From the NCBI GenBank assembly GCA_944376065.1, contig CALWBL010000004.1, positions 62,001 through 126,000 on the forward strand: a DNA stretch of 64,000 nt, written 5' to 3'. The DNA is from an uncultured Butyricicoccus sp. (GTDB taxonomy: Bacteria; Bacillota; Clostridia; Oscillospirales; Butyricicoccaceae). Positions 34,685 through 43,545 of the stretch are shown here, in pieces. The position numbers were made by a program, and so were the translations under genes. The notes beneath the pieces are model-generated. The model saw only the letters and a program-made list of their open reading frames with translations, made no database searches and was not told the origin of the DNA. How positions within the stretch are numbered: position 1 is the first letter of the stretch; every line of letters starts with the position of its first letter.

Positions 34685-35290
34685 TTGTCATATAAAAAAA
34701 GTATAGCTACAACTTGCTTGTCGGTATTGATTTTACTCAGTCTTTCAGGTTGTGTTTCAAATGAGAACAACCTGGAAAAATCTGCTTTAAAAATTCAACA
34801 GATGTATTCTGGATTATCTGAATTTGAAACTGATGTAAAATTTCTTTGTGATTCTGGTCAATCCATACTAGAATATGATTGCGAATTTGAGTATAATAAG
34901 GAGTATGGTCAAACACTGACTATTAAAAATCCTGATTCTTTGTCTGGTATAGTTATAAATAGTACAGGTACTTCAAAAGATAATCTAAATATAAGCTATG
35001 GTGATACAGTATTAGATTTTGATGTGTCTGCACAACTTGGAACATCTCCAGCTAATTTTATGCCTACATTTATAACTACACTAACTAATAGTATATCTAA
35101 TGACATTTGGGAAGAAACGCAAGGGAATCAAAAACTTTTAGTCGCTCGTTATGAAACTAATACCAATGATAAACCTATGACAAGTCAGATTTGGCTCTAT
35201 AAAGATACGCTTTTACCTATGTATGCTGAAGTCTATACAGATGGTGAACGTGTTCTTCAAGTATTTTTTAGTGAATTTAACGCTAGTTAA
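34685..35290 (+). CDS. GerS-like germination lipoprotein
   Basis: A 201-aa lipoprotein: signal SYKKSIATTCLSVLILLSLSGC with lipobox Cys near 23, then a LolA/outer-membrane-lipoprotein-carrier-like beta domain (YDCEFEYNKEYGQTLTI, SLSGIVINSTG, LYKDTLLPMYAEVY). The start is a TTG at 34685, nine bases after AAAGGAG. In Clostridioides difficile GerS is encoded directly before an alanine racemase and is needed for cortex hydrolysis. The same gene pair here supports a GerS-like role; sequence similarity itself is weak by eye. Confidence 0.7.
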   Translation: MSYKKSIATTCLSVLILLSLSGCVSNENNLEKSALKIQQMYSGLSEFETDVKFLCDSGQSILEYDCEFEYNKEYGQTLTIKNPDSLSGIVINSTGTSKDNLNISYGDTVLDFDVSAQLGTSPANFMPTFITTLTNSISNDIWEETQGNQKLLVARYETNTNDKPMTSQIWLYKDTLLPMYAEVYTDGERVLQVFFSEFNAS

Positions 35291-35308
35291 ACAAAAGGTC
35301 GTGTAAAT

Positions 35309-36436
35309 ATGCAACAAAACAATCATCGCACATGGGCGGAAATCGATTTAAGTGCTATCGAACATAATTTTAAAGAGATTCAAAAGCATGTTGGAAATTG
35401 CCCTATCATGGCAATAATTAAGGCTGATGCTTATGGACATGGCAGCTTTCGTGTTGCACAATGTTTAGCAAAAGCGGGTGCATCTTATTTTGCAGTAGCT
35501 ACTGTAAGCGAAGCTATTGAATTACGTGAGCAAGGTGTGACCCTCCCAATTATGATTTTGGGTTATGTTGGTGATGAAGATGCTTACCTTATAGCACGTT
35601 ATGATATTGCAGTTCCAGTTTATGATTGTGAAACCGCTATGGTTTTTTCTAATGCGGCAAAAAAAGAAGGAAAACAAATCCGTATACATTTTGCACTTGA
35701 TACAGGTATGACTCGTATAGGTTTTCCTGCTCGTCATGTAGAACAGACTGTAAACGAAATTCTGGAGCTTTCTAAATTCGAGGGGCTTATTGTAGAGGGT
35801 ATGTTTACCCACTTTGCTGTGTCCGATACCCTTGATGGTTCAGATTTTACACATACGCAGTTAGATGAATTTTATGCTGTTTCACAAAAACTTGAACAAG
35901 CGGGTTTACATATTCCTCTAAAACATTGCGCAAATAGCGGCGGTGTGTTACAATATAAAGAGGGATATTATGATATGGTTCGTGCTGGAATCATTTTATA
36001 TGGTTACTACCCCGACCCTTCCCTACCTCGCACACTTGATCTTCATCCTGCAATGTGTCTTAAAGCCCGTGTTGTTCAAGTACGTAGAGTTGAAGAAGGC
36101 AGAACAGTAAGTTATGGTCGCACTTATTGTGTAACTCGCCCTATAAATGAAGCTGTTATATCAATTGGATATGCTGATGGTTATCTTCGCAGCGGGTCTG
36201 GTAATGTCCAGATGTCTGTAAAAGGTAAAAAAGCCCCTGTACTTGGCAGAATTTGTATGGATATGTGTATGATTGAAGTTCCAGAAGGTGTCACTTTAAA
36301 GCGTGGTGATGAGGTTACTATTTTTGGCGATGCTCTTATCACGGCAGACGATGTAGCAATCGCTGCCGGAACTATATCCTATGAGGTGCTTTGTGCTGCA
36401 TCTGTTCGTGTGCCTCGCATATATATAAACGGATAG
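35309..36436 (+). CDS. alr: Alanine racemase
   Basis: PLP enzyme interconverting L- and D-alanine for peptidoglycan. It is 375 aa with RTWAEIDLSAIEHNF, the PLP Lys in IIKADAYGHGSF (about residue 39), HCANSGG and VRAGIILYGYYP, and the second catalytic Tyr in the C-terminal region (VSYGRTY). 18 bp after the gerS-like gene. The pairing with a germination lipoprotein hints at a spore-related expression component. Confidence 0.96.
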   Translation: MQQNNHRTWAEIDLSAIEHNFKEIQKHVGNCPIMAIIKADAYGHGSFRVAQCLAKAGASYFAVATVSEAIELREQGVTLPIMILGYVGDEDAYLIARYDIAVPVYDCETAMVFSNAAKKEGKQIRIHFALDTGMTRIGFPARHVEQTVNEILELSKFEGLIVEGMFTHFAVSDTLDGSDFTHTQLDEFYAVSQKLEQAGLHIPLKHCANSGGVLQYKEGYYDMVRAGIILYGYYPDPSLPRTLDLHPAMCLKARVVQVRRVEEGRTVSYGRTYCVTRPINEAVISIGYADGYLRSGSGNVQMSVKGKKAPVLGRICMDMCMIEVPEGVTLKRGDEVTIFGDALITADDVAIAAGTISYEVLCAASVRVPRIYING

Positions 36437-36591
36437 TTTAACCTTTTTATCCTCTGCTACATATAATGCCACAGGAAATGGTTTTTTGATTTTTTATCTT
36501 CCATTTCTTATAAACTCCCTCTTTAATGGGAAACATAGAGTTACAGGATTACTTAAACTCCTGAAATTCTTTCCATCGGAGTGTGACAAAC

Positions 36592-36957
36592 GTGGATCAT
36601 AATATCAAACGAGGAGATATTTTTTATGCTGATTTAAGCCCAGTTGTGGGTAGCGAACAAGGCGGTATTCGTCCGGTACTTATTGTCCAGAATAATGTCG
36701 GAAATAAATTCAGTCCTACTGTAATTGCCGCTGCAATCACCTCGCAAGTAAACAAATCAAAAATGCCAACTCATATTGAGCTTGGTGCCAAATCTTTTGG
36801 TTTAACCAAAGATTCTATTGTATTAACCGAGCAGATTCGTACACTGGACAAAAAACGACTGCGTGAAAAAATGGGCTGTTTAGATGAGGCTCACATGCGT
36901 TCAGTTGATGAAGCGCTTGCTGTGAGTTTCGGTCTGGGTGTTCAGCCTACCGAATAA
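36592..36957 (+). CDS. ndoA: MazF/NdoA-type endoribonuclease toxin, no adjacent antitoxin
   Basis: Sequence-specific mRNA interferase of the PemK/MazF family, 121 aa. [39 protein letters not shown] (in parts) and [16 protein letters not shown] are close to Bacillus EndoA. The GTG at 36592 is nine bases from GGAG; the frame opens at GTG 36583, too near it. In Bacillus the antitoxin gene ndoAI lies between alr and ndoA; here the 155 bp between alr and this gene hold no plausible ORF (longest ATG frame seven codons). Confidence 0.92.
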   Translation: MDHNIKRGDIFYADLSPVVGSEQGGIRPVLIVQNNVGNKFSPTVIAAAITSQVNKSKMPTHIELGAKSFGLTKDSIVLTEQIRTLDKKRLREKMGCLDEAHMRSVDEALAVSFGLGVQPTE

Positions 36958-36977
36958 AAACGAGGAGTTACCAAACG

Positions 36978-37574
36978 GTGAAAAACAAACGCAGATTTAC
37001 AATTACCGTCGGAGCTGTCCTTATGGTATGTATGCTTGCAACCGGCTATGCTGCCGTTGCTGCCGAATACGGCTCTGATTCAGATCCGCTTATTACAAAA
37101 AGCTATTTAGAACAGGTTCTTACCCCCTCTATTACAAGTGCTGCTAATGACACAATAAAGAGCGAAAGTAGCAACTATCAATCCGCTATGGAGCGTAAAA
37201 TATTAGAGCTTAGTCAAGCAATTGATAACAAAATAGCATCTCTGGCTGCAAATCTTGCAAAAAATGATGAATTTGCAGAAAAGGTAGCAAATGCTGGTGG
37301 CGTAAGCAAAAGTGGAAGCTGGGAGGTGCTTGAAATAGAATCTGGTTCTTTCCTTAAACTTAATTTGAATACAGAAATCATTGTTCAGCGTGGCAATGCA
37401 ACATGTATAGAAAGTGCTGGTACAGGTCTTACAGATCTTTCTGGTGGCTCAGTGCTACGTGCAGATGAAGCATTATCAATAAACCATCGCTATATAGCAA
37501 CTACCAAAGGCGCTGGATTTAAAGCAAATGAAACCGTCACTGTTTTAGTTGACGGTGACTATTCAATAGCATAA
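36978..37574 (+). CDS. Secreted protein of unknown function
   Basis: 198 aa. A signal peptide or N-terminal anchor (residues 1-29, ending YAAVAAEYG) is followed by SDSDPLITKSYLEQVLTPSI, a helical ~60-residue segment (possible coiled coil: AMERKILELSQAIDNKIASL), and a beta-rich C-terminal domain (WEVLEIESGSFLKLNLNTEIIVQRG in parts, GGSVLRADEALSINHRYIA). The GTG start at 36978 follows GAGGAG. I recall such ITKSYL-containing exported proteins in clostridial genomes but know no function. It may be co-transcribed with ndoA (20-bp gap). Confidence 0.75.
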   Translation: MKNKRRFTITVGAVLMVCMLATGYAAVAAEYGSDSDPLITKSYLEQVLTPSITSAANDTIKSESSNYQSAMERKILELSQAIDNKIASLAANLAKNDEFAEKVANAGGVSKSGSWEVLEIESGSFLKLNLNTEIIVQRGNATCIESAGTGLTDLSGGSVLRADEALSINHRYIATTKGAGFKANETVTVLVDGDYSIA

Positions 37575-37585
37575 TTTATCTTTTT

Positions 37586-37622
37586 AGTGCGTATCTTTAA
37601 ATATACAGATACGCACTCTTTT
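37586..37622 (+). terminator. Terminator after secreted protein
   Basis: Perfect 11-bp stem AGTGCGTATCT / AGATACGCACT, 10-nt loop, CTTTT. Confidence 0.9.
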
Positions 37623-37643
37623 ATTGGCAGGAGATTTTAAATT

Positions 37644-38045
37644 ATGCGTTTTCCAATAAAGCTAAAAGAAAATACTGTTGGATACATTACAGTACTAGAA
37701 AACAATAACAACATAATAATTGATGCTGAATGTCAATATAGCTCAGATGATATACTAAGACTTTTTGCAAAGACCGGTGAAAGTATAGTAAATTTGGGCG
37801 TATTAGAGCCTAGTGAAAACAATACAATGTGTTTAAAGCGTAAAATAAAAAAAGATATTATAAATAACAATACTATTTATTATCTTGATGATGGCTCTGG
37901 TAAATACATTATCCTATCAAGACCATATGAGACCGCATTTAATGCAGGACATGAACATAAGTATCCATATCTATTAACAGCTTGCAGCCTTGAAAAAGTA
38001 AATAGCGTTTGGATTTCATATATAAAAAAAGTACAGACTGACTAA
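37644..38045 (+). CDS. Protein of unknown function
   Basis: 133 aa, cytosolic, no signal or membrane helix. Predicted mainly beta (KENTVGYITVLENNNNIIIDAEC, VNLGVLEPSENNTMCLKRKI), Asn-rich. ATG after AGGAGA. I do not recognise the family. It starts just 22 bp after the preceding terminator and is convergent with rex. Confidence 0.7.
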   Translation: MRFPIKLKENTVGYITVLENNNNIIIDAECQYSSDDILRLFAKTGESIVNLGVLEPSENNTMCLKRKIKKDIINNNTIYYLDDGSGKYIILSRPYETAFNAGHEHKYPYLLTACSLEKVNSVWISYIKKVQTD

Positions 38046-38070
38046 TTAAAATCAATCCGTACTCTATGTT
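38030..38070. terminator. Terminator between unknown gene and rex
   Basis: AGTACAGACTGA / TCAATCCGTACT (10 of 12 pairs) followed by a T run on the plus strand. It overlaps the end of the 133-aa gene. Confidence 0.6.
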
Positions 38071-38072
38071 TT

Positions 38073-38726
38073 TTATTCATCTACAACATCTAAGTCGCTA
38101 TTATCAACTGCATATCCCAAAATCATAACACTATCTGAGAAATGCACATTTTCTACTGGAACTGACTTGCCTTCTAAATGAAGGTCACCACCTGTAAAGT
38201 TCCACAAACCCTTAATACCATGTTCAACGAGATTACGTGCAATTTCTGATGCAACGCTATACGGAACCGTTAGAATGGCTACTTCAGGTTTATTTTTATC
38301 TACATATGAGTAAAGTTCTTGAGCATCACATATGTTTACACAACCAAGTTCAGTTCCGATAACTTTTTCGTTGGTATCAAATGCACATACTAAATCAAAT
38401 CCGCTTGCTTCAAAATCGAAGTTTTTAATTAGCGCCTTACCAAGATTACCAGCACCAACTAAGATGGCTTTTCGATGTCTATTTATACCAAGGATTTCTC
38501 CTAGACCTTCACATAATTTTTCAACATTGTAACCATAACCTTGCTGACCAAAGCCACCAAAGCAGTTAAAATCCTGACGAATTTGGGACGCTGTAAGTCC
38601 CATTGATTCTGCAAGTGACCTAGAGGAGATTCGTTGAACTCCATTTGCTCGGAGTGTAGAAACATACCGATAATAACGTGGAATGCGATGAATCACCGCT
38701 CTAGACACCTTCTGTTTCTTTTCCAT
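38073..38726 (-). CDS. rex: Redox-sensing transcriptional repressor Rex
   Basis: NADH/NAD+-responsive repressor of fermentation genes. It is 217 aa: winged helix (IHRIPRYYRYVSTLRANGVQRISSRSLAESMGLTASQIRQDF in parts, residues 10-50), the hinge FGGFGQQGYGYNVE and a Rossmann domain with LVGAGNLGKAL (about 90-100) and a C-terminal domain-swap helix. ATG after AGGAGG. It lies 36 bp downstream of the isocitrate dehydrogenase gene and may be co-transcribed with it. Confidence 0.95.
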   Translation of the reverse strand: MEKKQKVSRAVIHRIPRYYRYVSTLRANGVQRISSRSLAESMGLTASQIRQDFNCFGGFGQQGYGYNVEKLCEGLGEILGINRHRKAILVGAGNLGKALIKNFDFEASGFDLVCAFDTNEKVIGTELGCVNICDAQELYSYVDKNKPEVAILTVPYSVASEIARNLVEHGIKGLWNFTGGDLHLEGKSVPVENVHFSDSVMILGYAVDNSDLDVVDE

Positions 38727-38762
38727 GGCGAACCTCCTAAAGTTCCATTACCAATAAACCAC

Positions 38763-39920
38763 TTATAAAGAACGAATGGTTTCTAAAACGTAATCTGTGA
38801 ACTGCTGTGCTGTTGCACCAGTGTCACGACCTGTAATTACATATTTTTTATTTTTAAACATGCAAATATCAAGAGCTTTATCTAGCTTATTTGCAAGTTC
38901 AATTTCTCCTATATGCTCAAGTAGCATTACAGATGCACGGAGTACACTTGATGGGTCTGCATACTGTGCACGACCTTCCTCAACCATACGAGGTGCAGAA
39001 CCATGAATTGCTTCAAACATTGCATAACGTTTACCAATGTTTGCGGAGCCGGCTGTTCCAACGCCACCCTGAATTTCGGCAGCCTCATCGGTTAAAATAT
39101 CACCATAAAGATTAGGCAAAACAAAAACTTTGAAATCACGACGACGTTTATCATCAAGAAGTTTAGCTGTCATAATATCAATATACCAATCATCAAACAC
39201 AACTTCTGGATATTCTTCCGCTACTTTTTGGCATGTATCAAGAAATTTGCCATCGGTTGTCTTAATGATATTTGCCTTAGTTACACAAGATACTCTGTTC
39301 TTTCCTGTCTTTTTAGCATACTCAAAAGCTAAGCGTGCAATGCGGTCACATCCCTGAGAGGTCGCAACAGTAAAGTCGATAAATAAATCATCATCAAGCT
39401 GTACACCTTGGGAACCTACTGCATAACCACCTTCTGTATTTTCGCGATAGAAAGTCCAGTCAATACCAAGTTCTGGCACCTTTACAGGGCGAACATTTGC
39501 AAAAAGGTCAAGAGCCTTACGCATGGCAACATTTGCTGACTCCACGTTTGGCCATGGGTCACCCTTACGAGGTGTAGTTGTCGGACCTTTCAAAATAACA
39601 TGACAAGACTTTAGCTCATTCATTACATCATCTGGAATTGCACAGCCAAGCTCGGCACGACGTTCAATTGTCAGTCCATCAATAACCTTAAACTCAACCT
39701 TACCAGCCTTAATCTTATCTGCAAGCAGTTCTTCAAGTGCATGTTGTGCCATGCCAGTAATCATTGGACCAATGCCATCACCACCACAAACGCCAATGAT
39801 AATTTTATCCAGCTTGCTATAATCAATAAAATCCTTCTGCTCTTTCATAGCCTTAATGCGTGCGAGCTGACTTTCTACAACTTTCTCATATTGCTTAATA
39901 GCCTTTTCAGATAATGCCAT
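38763..39920 (-). CDS. icd: Isocitrate dehydrogenase (isocitrate/isopropylmalate family)
   Basis: Oxidative decarboxylation of isocitrate to 2-oxoglutarate. It is 385 aa with GVCGGDGIGPMITGMAQHALEEL, the substrate motif YRENTEGGYAVGS, and the metal/cofactor region LPNLYGDILTDEAAEIQGGVGTAGSANIG (in parts). An N-terminal helical extension (residues 1-35) precedes the fold. The operon with aconitase points to isocitrate rather than isopropylmalate, and to 2-oxoglutarate/glutamate supply in an anaerobe. NAD or NADP use is not decided. Confidence 0.88.
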   Translation of the reverse strand: MALSEKAIKQYEKVVESQLARIKAMKEQKDFIDYSKLDKIIIGVCGGDGIGPMITGMAQHALEELLADKIKAGKVEFKVIDGLTIERRAELGCAIPDDVMNELKSCHVILKGPTTTPRKGDPWPNVESANVAMRKALDLFANVRPVKVPELGIDWTFYRENTEGGYAVGSQGVQLDDDLFIDFTVATSQGCDRIARLAFEYAKKTGKNRVSCVTKANIIKTTDGKFLDTCQKVAEEYPEVVFDDWYIDIMTAKLLDDKRRRDFKVFVLPNLYGDILTDEAAEIQGGVGTAGSANIGKRYAMFEAIHGSAPRMVEEGRAQYADPSSVLRASVMLLEHIGEIELANKLDKALDICMFKNKKYVITGRDTGATAQQFTDYVLETIRSL

Positions 39921-39956
39921 TTTTATATTCCTCCGTTATCTTTAATCCCGAAATTG

Positions 39957-41876
39957 TTAAACATGCTTTTTAGCATAGTTTAGAGTACCGCCTGCAAGCA
40001 ATGCTCCACGTTGACGCTCTGATACTTCACAGTCCGCTTTAAACTCATAACCGTTTACAACAACAGTTATCTGCTTGCCATCACGAATTTCTTCCTGAAT
40101 ATGTGGCAGAGAAATTGTATCATTTAATGTAATTTTGTCATAATCTTCTTGATTTACAAATGTTAGCGGAATGATACCAGAGTTTACAAGGTTTGCTTTA
40201 TGGATACGAGCAAAAGACTTAGCCAGAACGGCACGCACACCAAGATATAAAGGAACAAGTGCAGCATGTTCTCGTGATGAACCTTGACCATAGTTTGCAC
40301 CACCAACGATTACGCCACCACCATTTTCTTTGCAACGAGCAGAAAATTTGGGGTCAACGTTAATAAAGCAGTAGTTTGAATAATGAGGAATATTTGAACG
40401 ATAAGGCAAAAGTTGAGCACCTGCTGGTAAAATGTGGTCTGTTGTGATATTATCCTCAGTTTTAAGAACAATTTTTCCTGTATAGCTTTCTTCAAGCTCC
40501 TTACCTAATGGGAAAGGCTTGATATTAGGACCACGACGCACCTCAACAGTAGATGGGTCTTCAGATGGCTTAACGATTAAGTTATCGTTAATATCGAAAT
40601 GCTCTGGCATTTCAATAATTGGTGCATCACCAAGAGTTCTTGGGTCTGTAAGTACCCCTGTCAATGCAGATGCAGCAGCGACTTCTGGGGATACAAGATA
40701 AATCTGAGCATCTTGGGTGCCGCTGCGACCTTCAAAGTTGCGGTTGAATGTACGTAGTGATATACCTGCGGATTCTGGTGATTGACCCATACCAATACAC
40801 GGACCGCAAGCACATTCCAAAATTCTAGCACCTGCTGCGATTATATCAGATAAAGCACCATTTTTAGCAAGCATGTTAAACACCTGCATAGAACCAGGGC
40901 TGATTGTAAGTGAAACATCTGGGTGAATGGTCTTGCCCCTTAAGATTGCAGCAACTTTCATCATATCATAGTAAGAGGAGTTTGTGCAAGAACCGATACA
41001 ACACTGATTTACCTTAATTTCGCCAATTTCACTTATAGGCTTTACATTGTCAGGCATATGAGGCATTGCAGCCAGTGGAACCAAAGAATTTAGGTCAACA
41101 GTGTATTCTTCATCATATACAGCATCTTCATCAGATGAAAGTGGAACATAAACATCTCCACGACCTTGAGCATCTAAAAATGCCCTTGTAACTTCATCTG
41201 ATGGGAAAATTGAAGTTGTGGCACCAAGCTCTGCACCCATGTTTGTAATGGTTGCACGCTCTGGAACAGAAAGGGTTTTAACTCCCTCACCTGCATATTC
41301 AATAATCTTACCAACGCCACCCTTTACAGTCATCTGACGAAGTACATCTAAAATAATATCCTTTGCAGCTACCCATGGTTTTAATTTACCGGTTAGAGTA
41401 ACACGAACCATTTTAGGCATTGGAATATAATATGCCCCGCCTCCCATTGCAACGGCAACGTCTAAACCGCCAGCACCAAATGCCAGCATACCAATACCAC
41501 CACCGGTTGGAGTATGGCTGTCTGACCCAATAAGAGTCTTTCCGGGAGCACCAAAACGCTCCAAATGCACCTGATGACAAATGCCATTGCCAGCCTTTGA
41601 GTAATAGATACCATGTTTTTGTGCTACGGTACCAATGTACTTATGGTCATCTGCATTTTCAAAGCCAGACTGAAGTGTATTATGGTCGATATATGCAACA
41701 GAGCGTTCAGTTTTTACCTTATCAACTCCCATTGCCTCAAACTGTAAATACGCCATTGTGCCTGTTGCATCTTGTGTAAGTGTCTGGTCAATTTTAAGAC
41801 CAATCTCTTGACCTTTAACCATTTCACCATCTACAAGATGTGCTTTCAAAATCTTTTCTGCAATTGTCATTCCCAT
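39957..41876 (-). CDS. acn: Aconitate hydratase
   Basis: [4Fe-4S] enzyme converting citrate to isocitrate. It is 639 aa, the shorter class common in Clostridia. SDSHTPTGGGIGMLAFGAGG, the cluster Cys residues in CCIGSCTNSS and ECACGPCIGMGQ, and the C-terminal swivel domain with GANYGQGSSREHAA are all present. ATG at 41876; GAGGAG is about 12 bases upstream. Next gene is icd. Confidence 0.94.
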   Translation of the reverse strand: MGMTIAEKILKAHLVDGEMVKGQEIGLKIDQTLTQDATGTMAYLQFEAMGVDKVKTERSVAYIDHNTLQSGFENADDHKYIGTVAQKHGIYYSKAGNGICHQVHLERFGAPGKTLIGSDSHTPTGGGIGMLAFGAGGLDVAVAMGGGAYYIPMPKMVRVTLTGKLKPWVAAKDIILDVLRQMTVKGGVGKIIEYAGEGVKTLSVPERATITNMGAELGATTSIFPSDEVTRAFLDAQGRGDVYVPLSSDEDAVYDEEYTVDLNSLVPLAAMPHMPDNVKPISEIGEIKVNQCCIGSCTNSSYYDMMKVAAILRGKTIHPDVSLTISPGSMQVFNMLAKNGALSDIIAAGARILECACGPCIGMGQSPESAGISLRTFNRNFEGRSGTQDAQIYLVSPEVAAASALTGVLTDPRTLGDAPIIEMPEHFDINDNLIVKPSEDPSTVEVRRGPNIKPFPLGKELEESYTGKIVLKTEDNITTDHILPAGAQLLPYRSNIPHYSNYCFINVDPKFSARCKENGGGVIVGGANYGQGSSREHAALVPLYLGVRAVLAKSFARIHKANLVNSGIIPLTFVNQEDYDKITLNDTISLPHIQEEIRDGKQITVVVNGYEFKADCEVSERQRGALLAGGTLNYAKKHV

Positions 41877-42032
41877 TTTATTACATCGCTCCTCATGTCT
41901 TTATGTAAAATCTTTTTACGATATTCATAGGTGGCGGCTTCCACAGCCTTCTCCACGGCTATCTATAGCCGTGCCCAAAACATTCAAAGAGCGGTTCGTT
42001 TAGAACCATATCTTATATTCTACCTTACAATA
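41877..42032. promoter_or_regulatory. Hairpin-rich leader upstream of aconitase
   Basis: Holds a perfect inverted repeat CACGGCTAT-CT-ATAGCCGTG (41954-41973), GGTTC/GAACC (41993-42007) and a GC-rich GGTGGCGGCTTCCACAGCC element. GC content is visibly higher than in flanking intergenic DNA. On the minus strand it would be the ~150-nt 5' leader of acn; the strand and class are not known to me. Confidence 0.5.
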
Positions 42033-42056
42033 CGATTTTTTTCTAGAGTAAATCAA
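42027..42056 (-). promoter_or_regulatory. Probable promoter of acn-icd
   Basis: TTGATT, 18-bp spacer, TATTGT on the minus strand, overlapping the tsaD stop; about 150 nt before the acn start. Confidence 0.5.
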
Positions 42057-43081
42057 AATTTTTTTACACAAATATTTTCGTAAATCTCAGCGGTTGCAAA
42101 GGCGTTTTGTAAAGTATTACCTATATTTCCTTCTTTAAACTCATAATAAGCCTGACTGGCTATCATGGCTGCATTATCTCCGCAAAGAGAAAGTGGTGGC
42201 AAATACAAAGTTAGATTATTTTTTTTGGTCATATCTTCCAGAGCCTTTCTTAGCCAAGAATTAGCTGCGACTCCACCAGCGCAAACAATAGTTGTTACAT
42301 TTGTTTGTTTTTGTGCCAACTCAAGTCTAGGCACAAGTGTATCAACTACTGAATTACAAAATGCAGCAGCTAAAGCGGGTTTATCTATTTCTTCACCCTT
42401 TTGCTCAGCATTATGAGCTAGATTTATAACCGCTGTTTTAAGCCCTGAAAACGAAAAATCAAGAGGTGCATCTTTAACTTTAGATTTTGGTAATTTATAT
42501 TTTGATGCATTTCCACCTTGAGCCATTTTATCAATTTTAGGTCCTCCAGGATAACCAACTCCTAGAACTCTAGCAACTTTATCAAAAGCCTCCCCTGCAG
42601 CGTCATCTCTTGTTCCGCCTAAAATTTCAAATTCGGTATAAGTTTTAACCAACACAATCATGCTATGACCGCCAGAGGCAATTAGTGTTAAAAATGGTGG
42701 TTTCAACTCTGGAAATGCTAAATAGTTAGCTGCTACATGACCTCTTATATGGTGAACTGGTATAAAAGGCTTTTTAAGTGCATAAGCTATTGATTTTGCA
42801 AAATTCGCACCAACAAGTAAAGCTCCTATAAGTCCAGGGGCACAAGTTGCAGCGACAGCATCTAACATATCACCTGTTAAGTTTGATTCTTTTAATGCTT
42901 GTTCTGTAACACTAACTATTGCTTGCATATGCCCTCTTGATGCAACTTCTGGCACTACTCCACCATATTTTGCATGTGTTTCAACTTGACTATTAACAAC
43001 ACTTGATAATATTTTTCGACCATCTTCTACTACTGCTGCCGCAGTTTCATCGCATGAAGATTCTATTGCAAGTATTTTCAC
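42053..43081 (-). CDS. tsaD: tRNA N6-adenosine threonylcarbamoyltransferase
   Basis: Makes t6A37 in ANN-decoding tRNAs with TsaB/TsaE. It is 342 aa: ILAIESSCDETAAAVVEDG, the metal-binding HIRGHVAAN motif (HxxxH), ASGGHS, GEAFDKVARVLG, and CAGGVAANSWLR. Its start overlaps the rimI stop by 4 bp. TsaB and TsaE are not in the window. Confidence 0.96.
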   Translation of the reverse strand: MKILAIESSCDETAAAVVEDGRKILSSVVNSQVETHAKYGGVVPEVASRGHMQAIVSVTEQALKESNLTGDMLDAVAATCAPGLIGALLVGANFAKSIAYALKKPFIPVHHIRGHVAANYLAFPELKPPFLTLIASGGHSMIVLVKTYTEFEILGGTRDDAAGEAFDKVARVLGVGYPGGPKIDKMAQGGNASKYKLPKSKVKDAPLDFSFSGLKTAVINLAHNAEQKGEEIDKPALAAAFCNSVVDTLVPRLELAQKQTNVTTIVCAGGVAANSWLRKALEDMTKKNNLTLYLPPLSLCGDNAAMIASQAYYEFKEGNIGNTLQNAFATAEIYENICVKKF

Positions 43082-43545
43082 TTTACACTCTCCTGAATTT
43101 GGTTTTTGTTTATTTTATAAGTCATTAAAAGTGCGTCTTCTTTAGGATTTCGATAAAAATTTTTGCGTATACCAACCTCTTTATAGTTCATTTTACTATA
43201 AAGGTTTATTGCTGCTGTGTTTGAAACACGTACTTCCAGTGTGATAAAATCCAGTTTTTTTTCTTTTATTTTACTAGCTAGTTCTGATAACAACTTTTGT
43301 GCCACCCCTTGACATCTCATTTCCGGAGAAACTACAACATTGGTTATATATCCACCATCTATAGTAGTTTGACAACCAACATAACCAACTATATTTTTAT
43401 CTTTTTTTGCCACTAGAAATAAACTATGTTTATTTTCTAGTTCTTCTAAAAGTTGCTTTTCTGTCCATGGAGTATGAAAACATATTTTTTCAAGTTCTGC
43501 CAAAGTGCTAATATGGTCTTGATTCATATGTATAATTTCAATCAT
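43078..43545 (-). CDS. rimI: Ribosomal protein S18-alanine N-acetyltransferase-like GNAT
   Basis: 155-aa GNAT acetyltransferase; CFHTPWTEKQLLEEL, GYITNVVVSPEMRCQGVAQKLL (acetyl-CoA loop RCQGVA) and EVRVSNTAAINLYSKMNY are RimI signatures. Overlaps with both neighbours (4 bp) indicate a tight operon. Association with tsaD is standard. Confidence 0.9.
   Translation of the reverse strand: MIEIIHMNQDHISTLAELEKICFHTPWTEKQLLEELENKHSLFLVAKKDKNIVGYVGCQTTIDGGYITNVVVSPEMRCQGVAQKLLSELASKIKEKKLDFITLEVRVSNTAAINLYSKMNYKEVGIRKNFYRNPKEDALLMTYKINKNQIQESVK

Noticed and set aside
41877..42056. Rex operator upstream of aconitase or tsaD
   Set aside because: No TTGTGAAA/TTGTTAA-type palindrome found there or in the acyl-CoA dehydrogenase promoter region.
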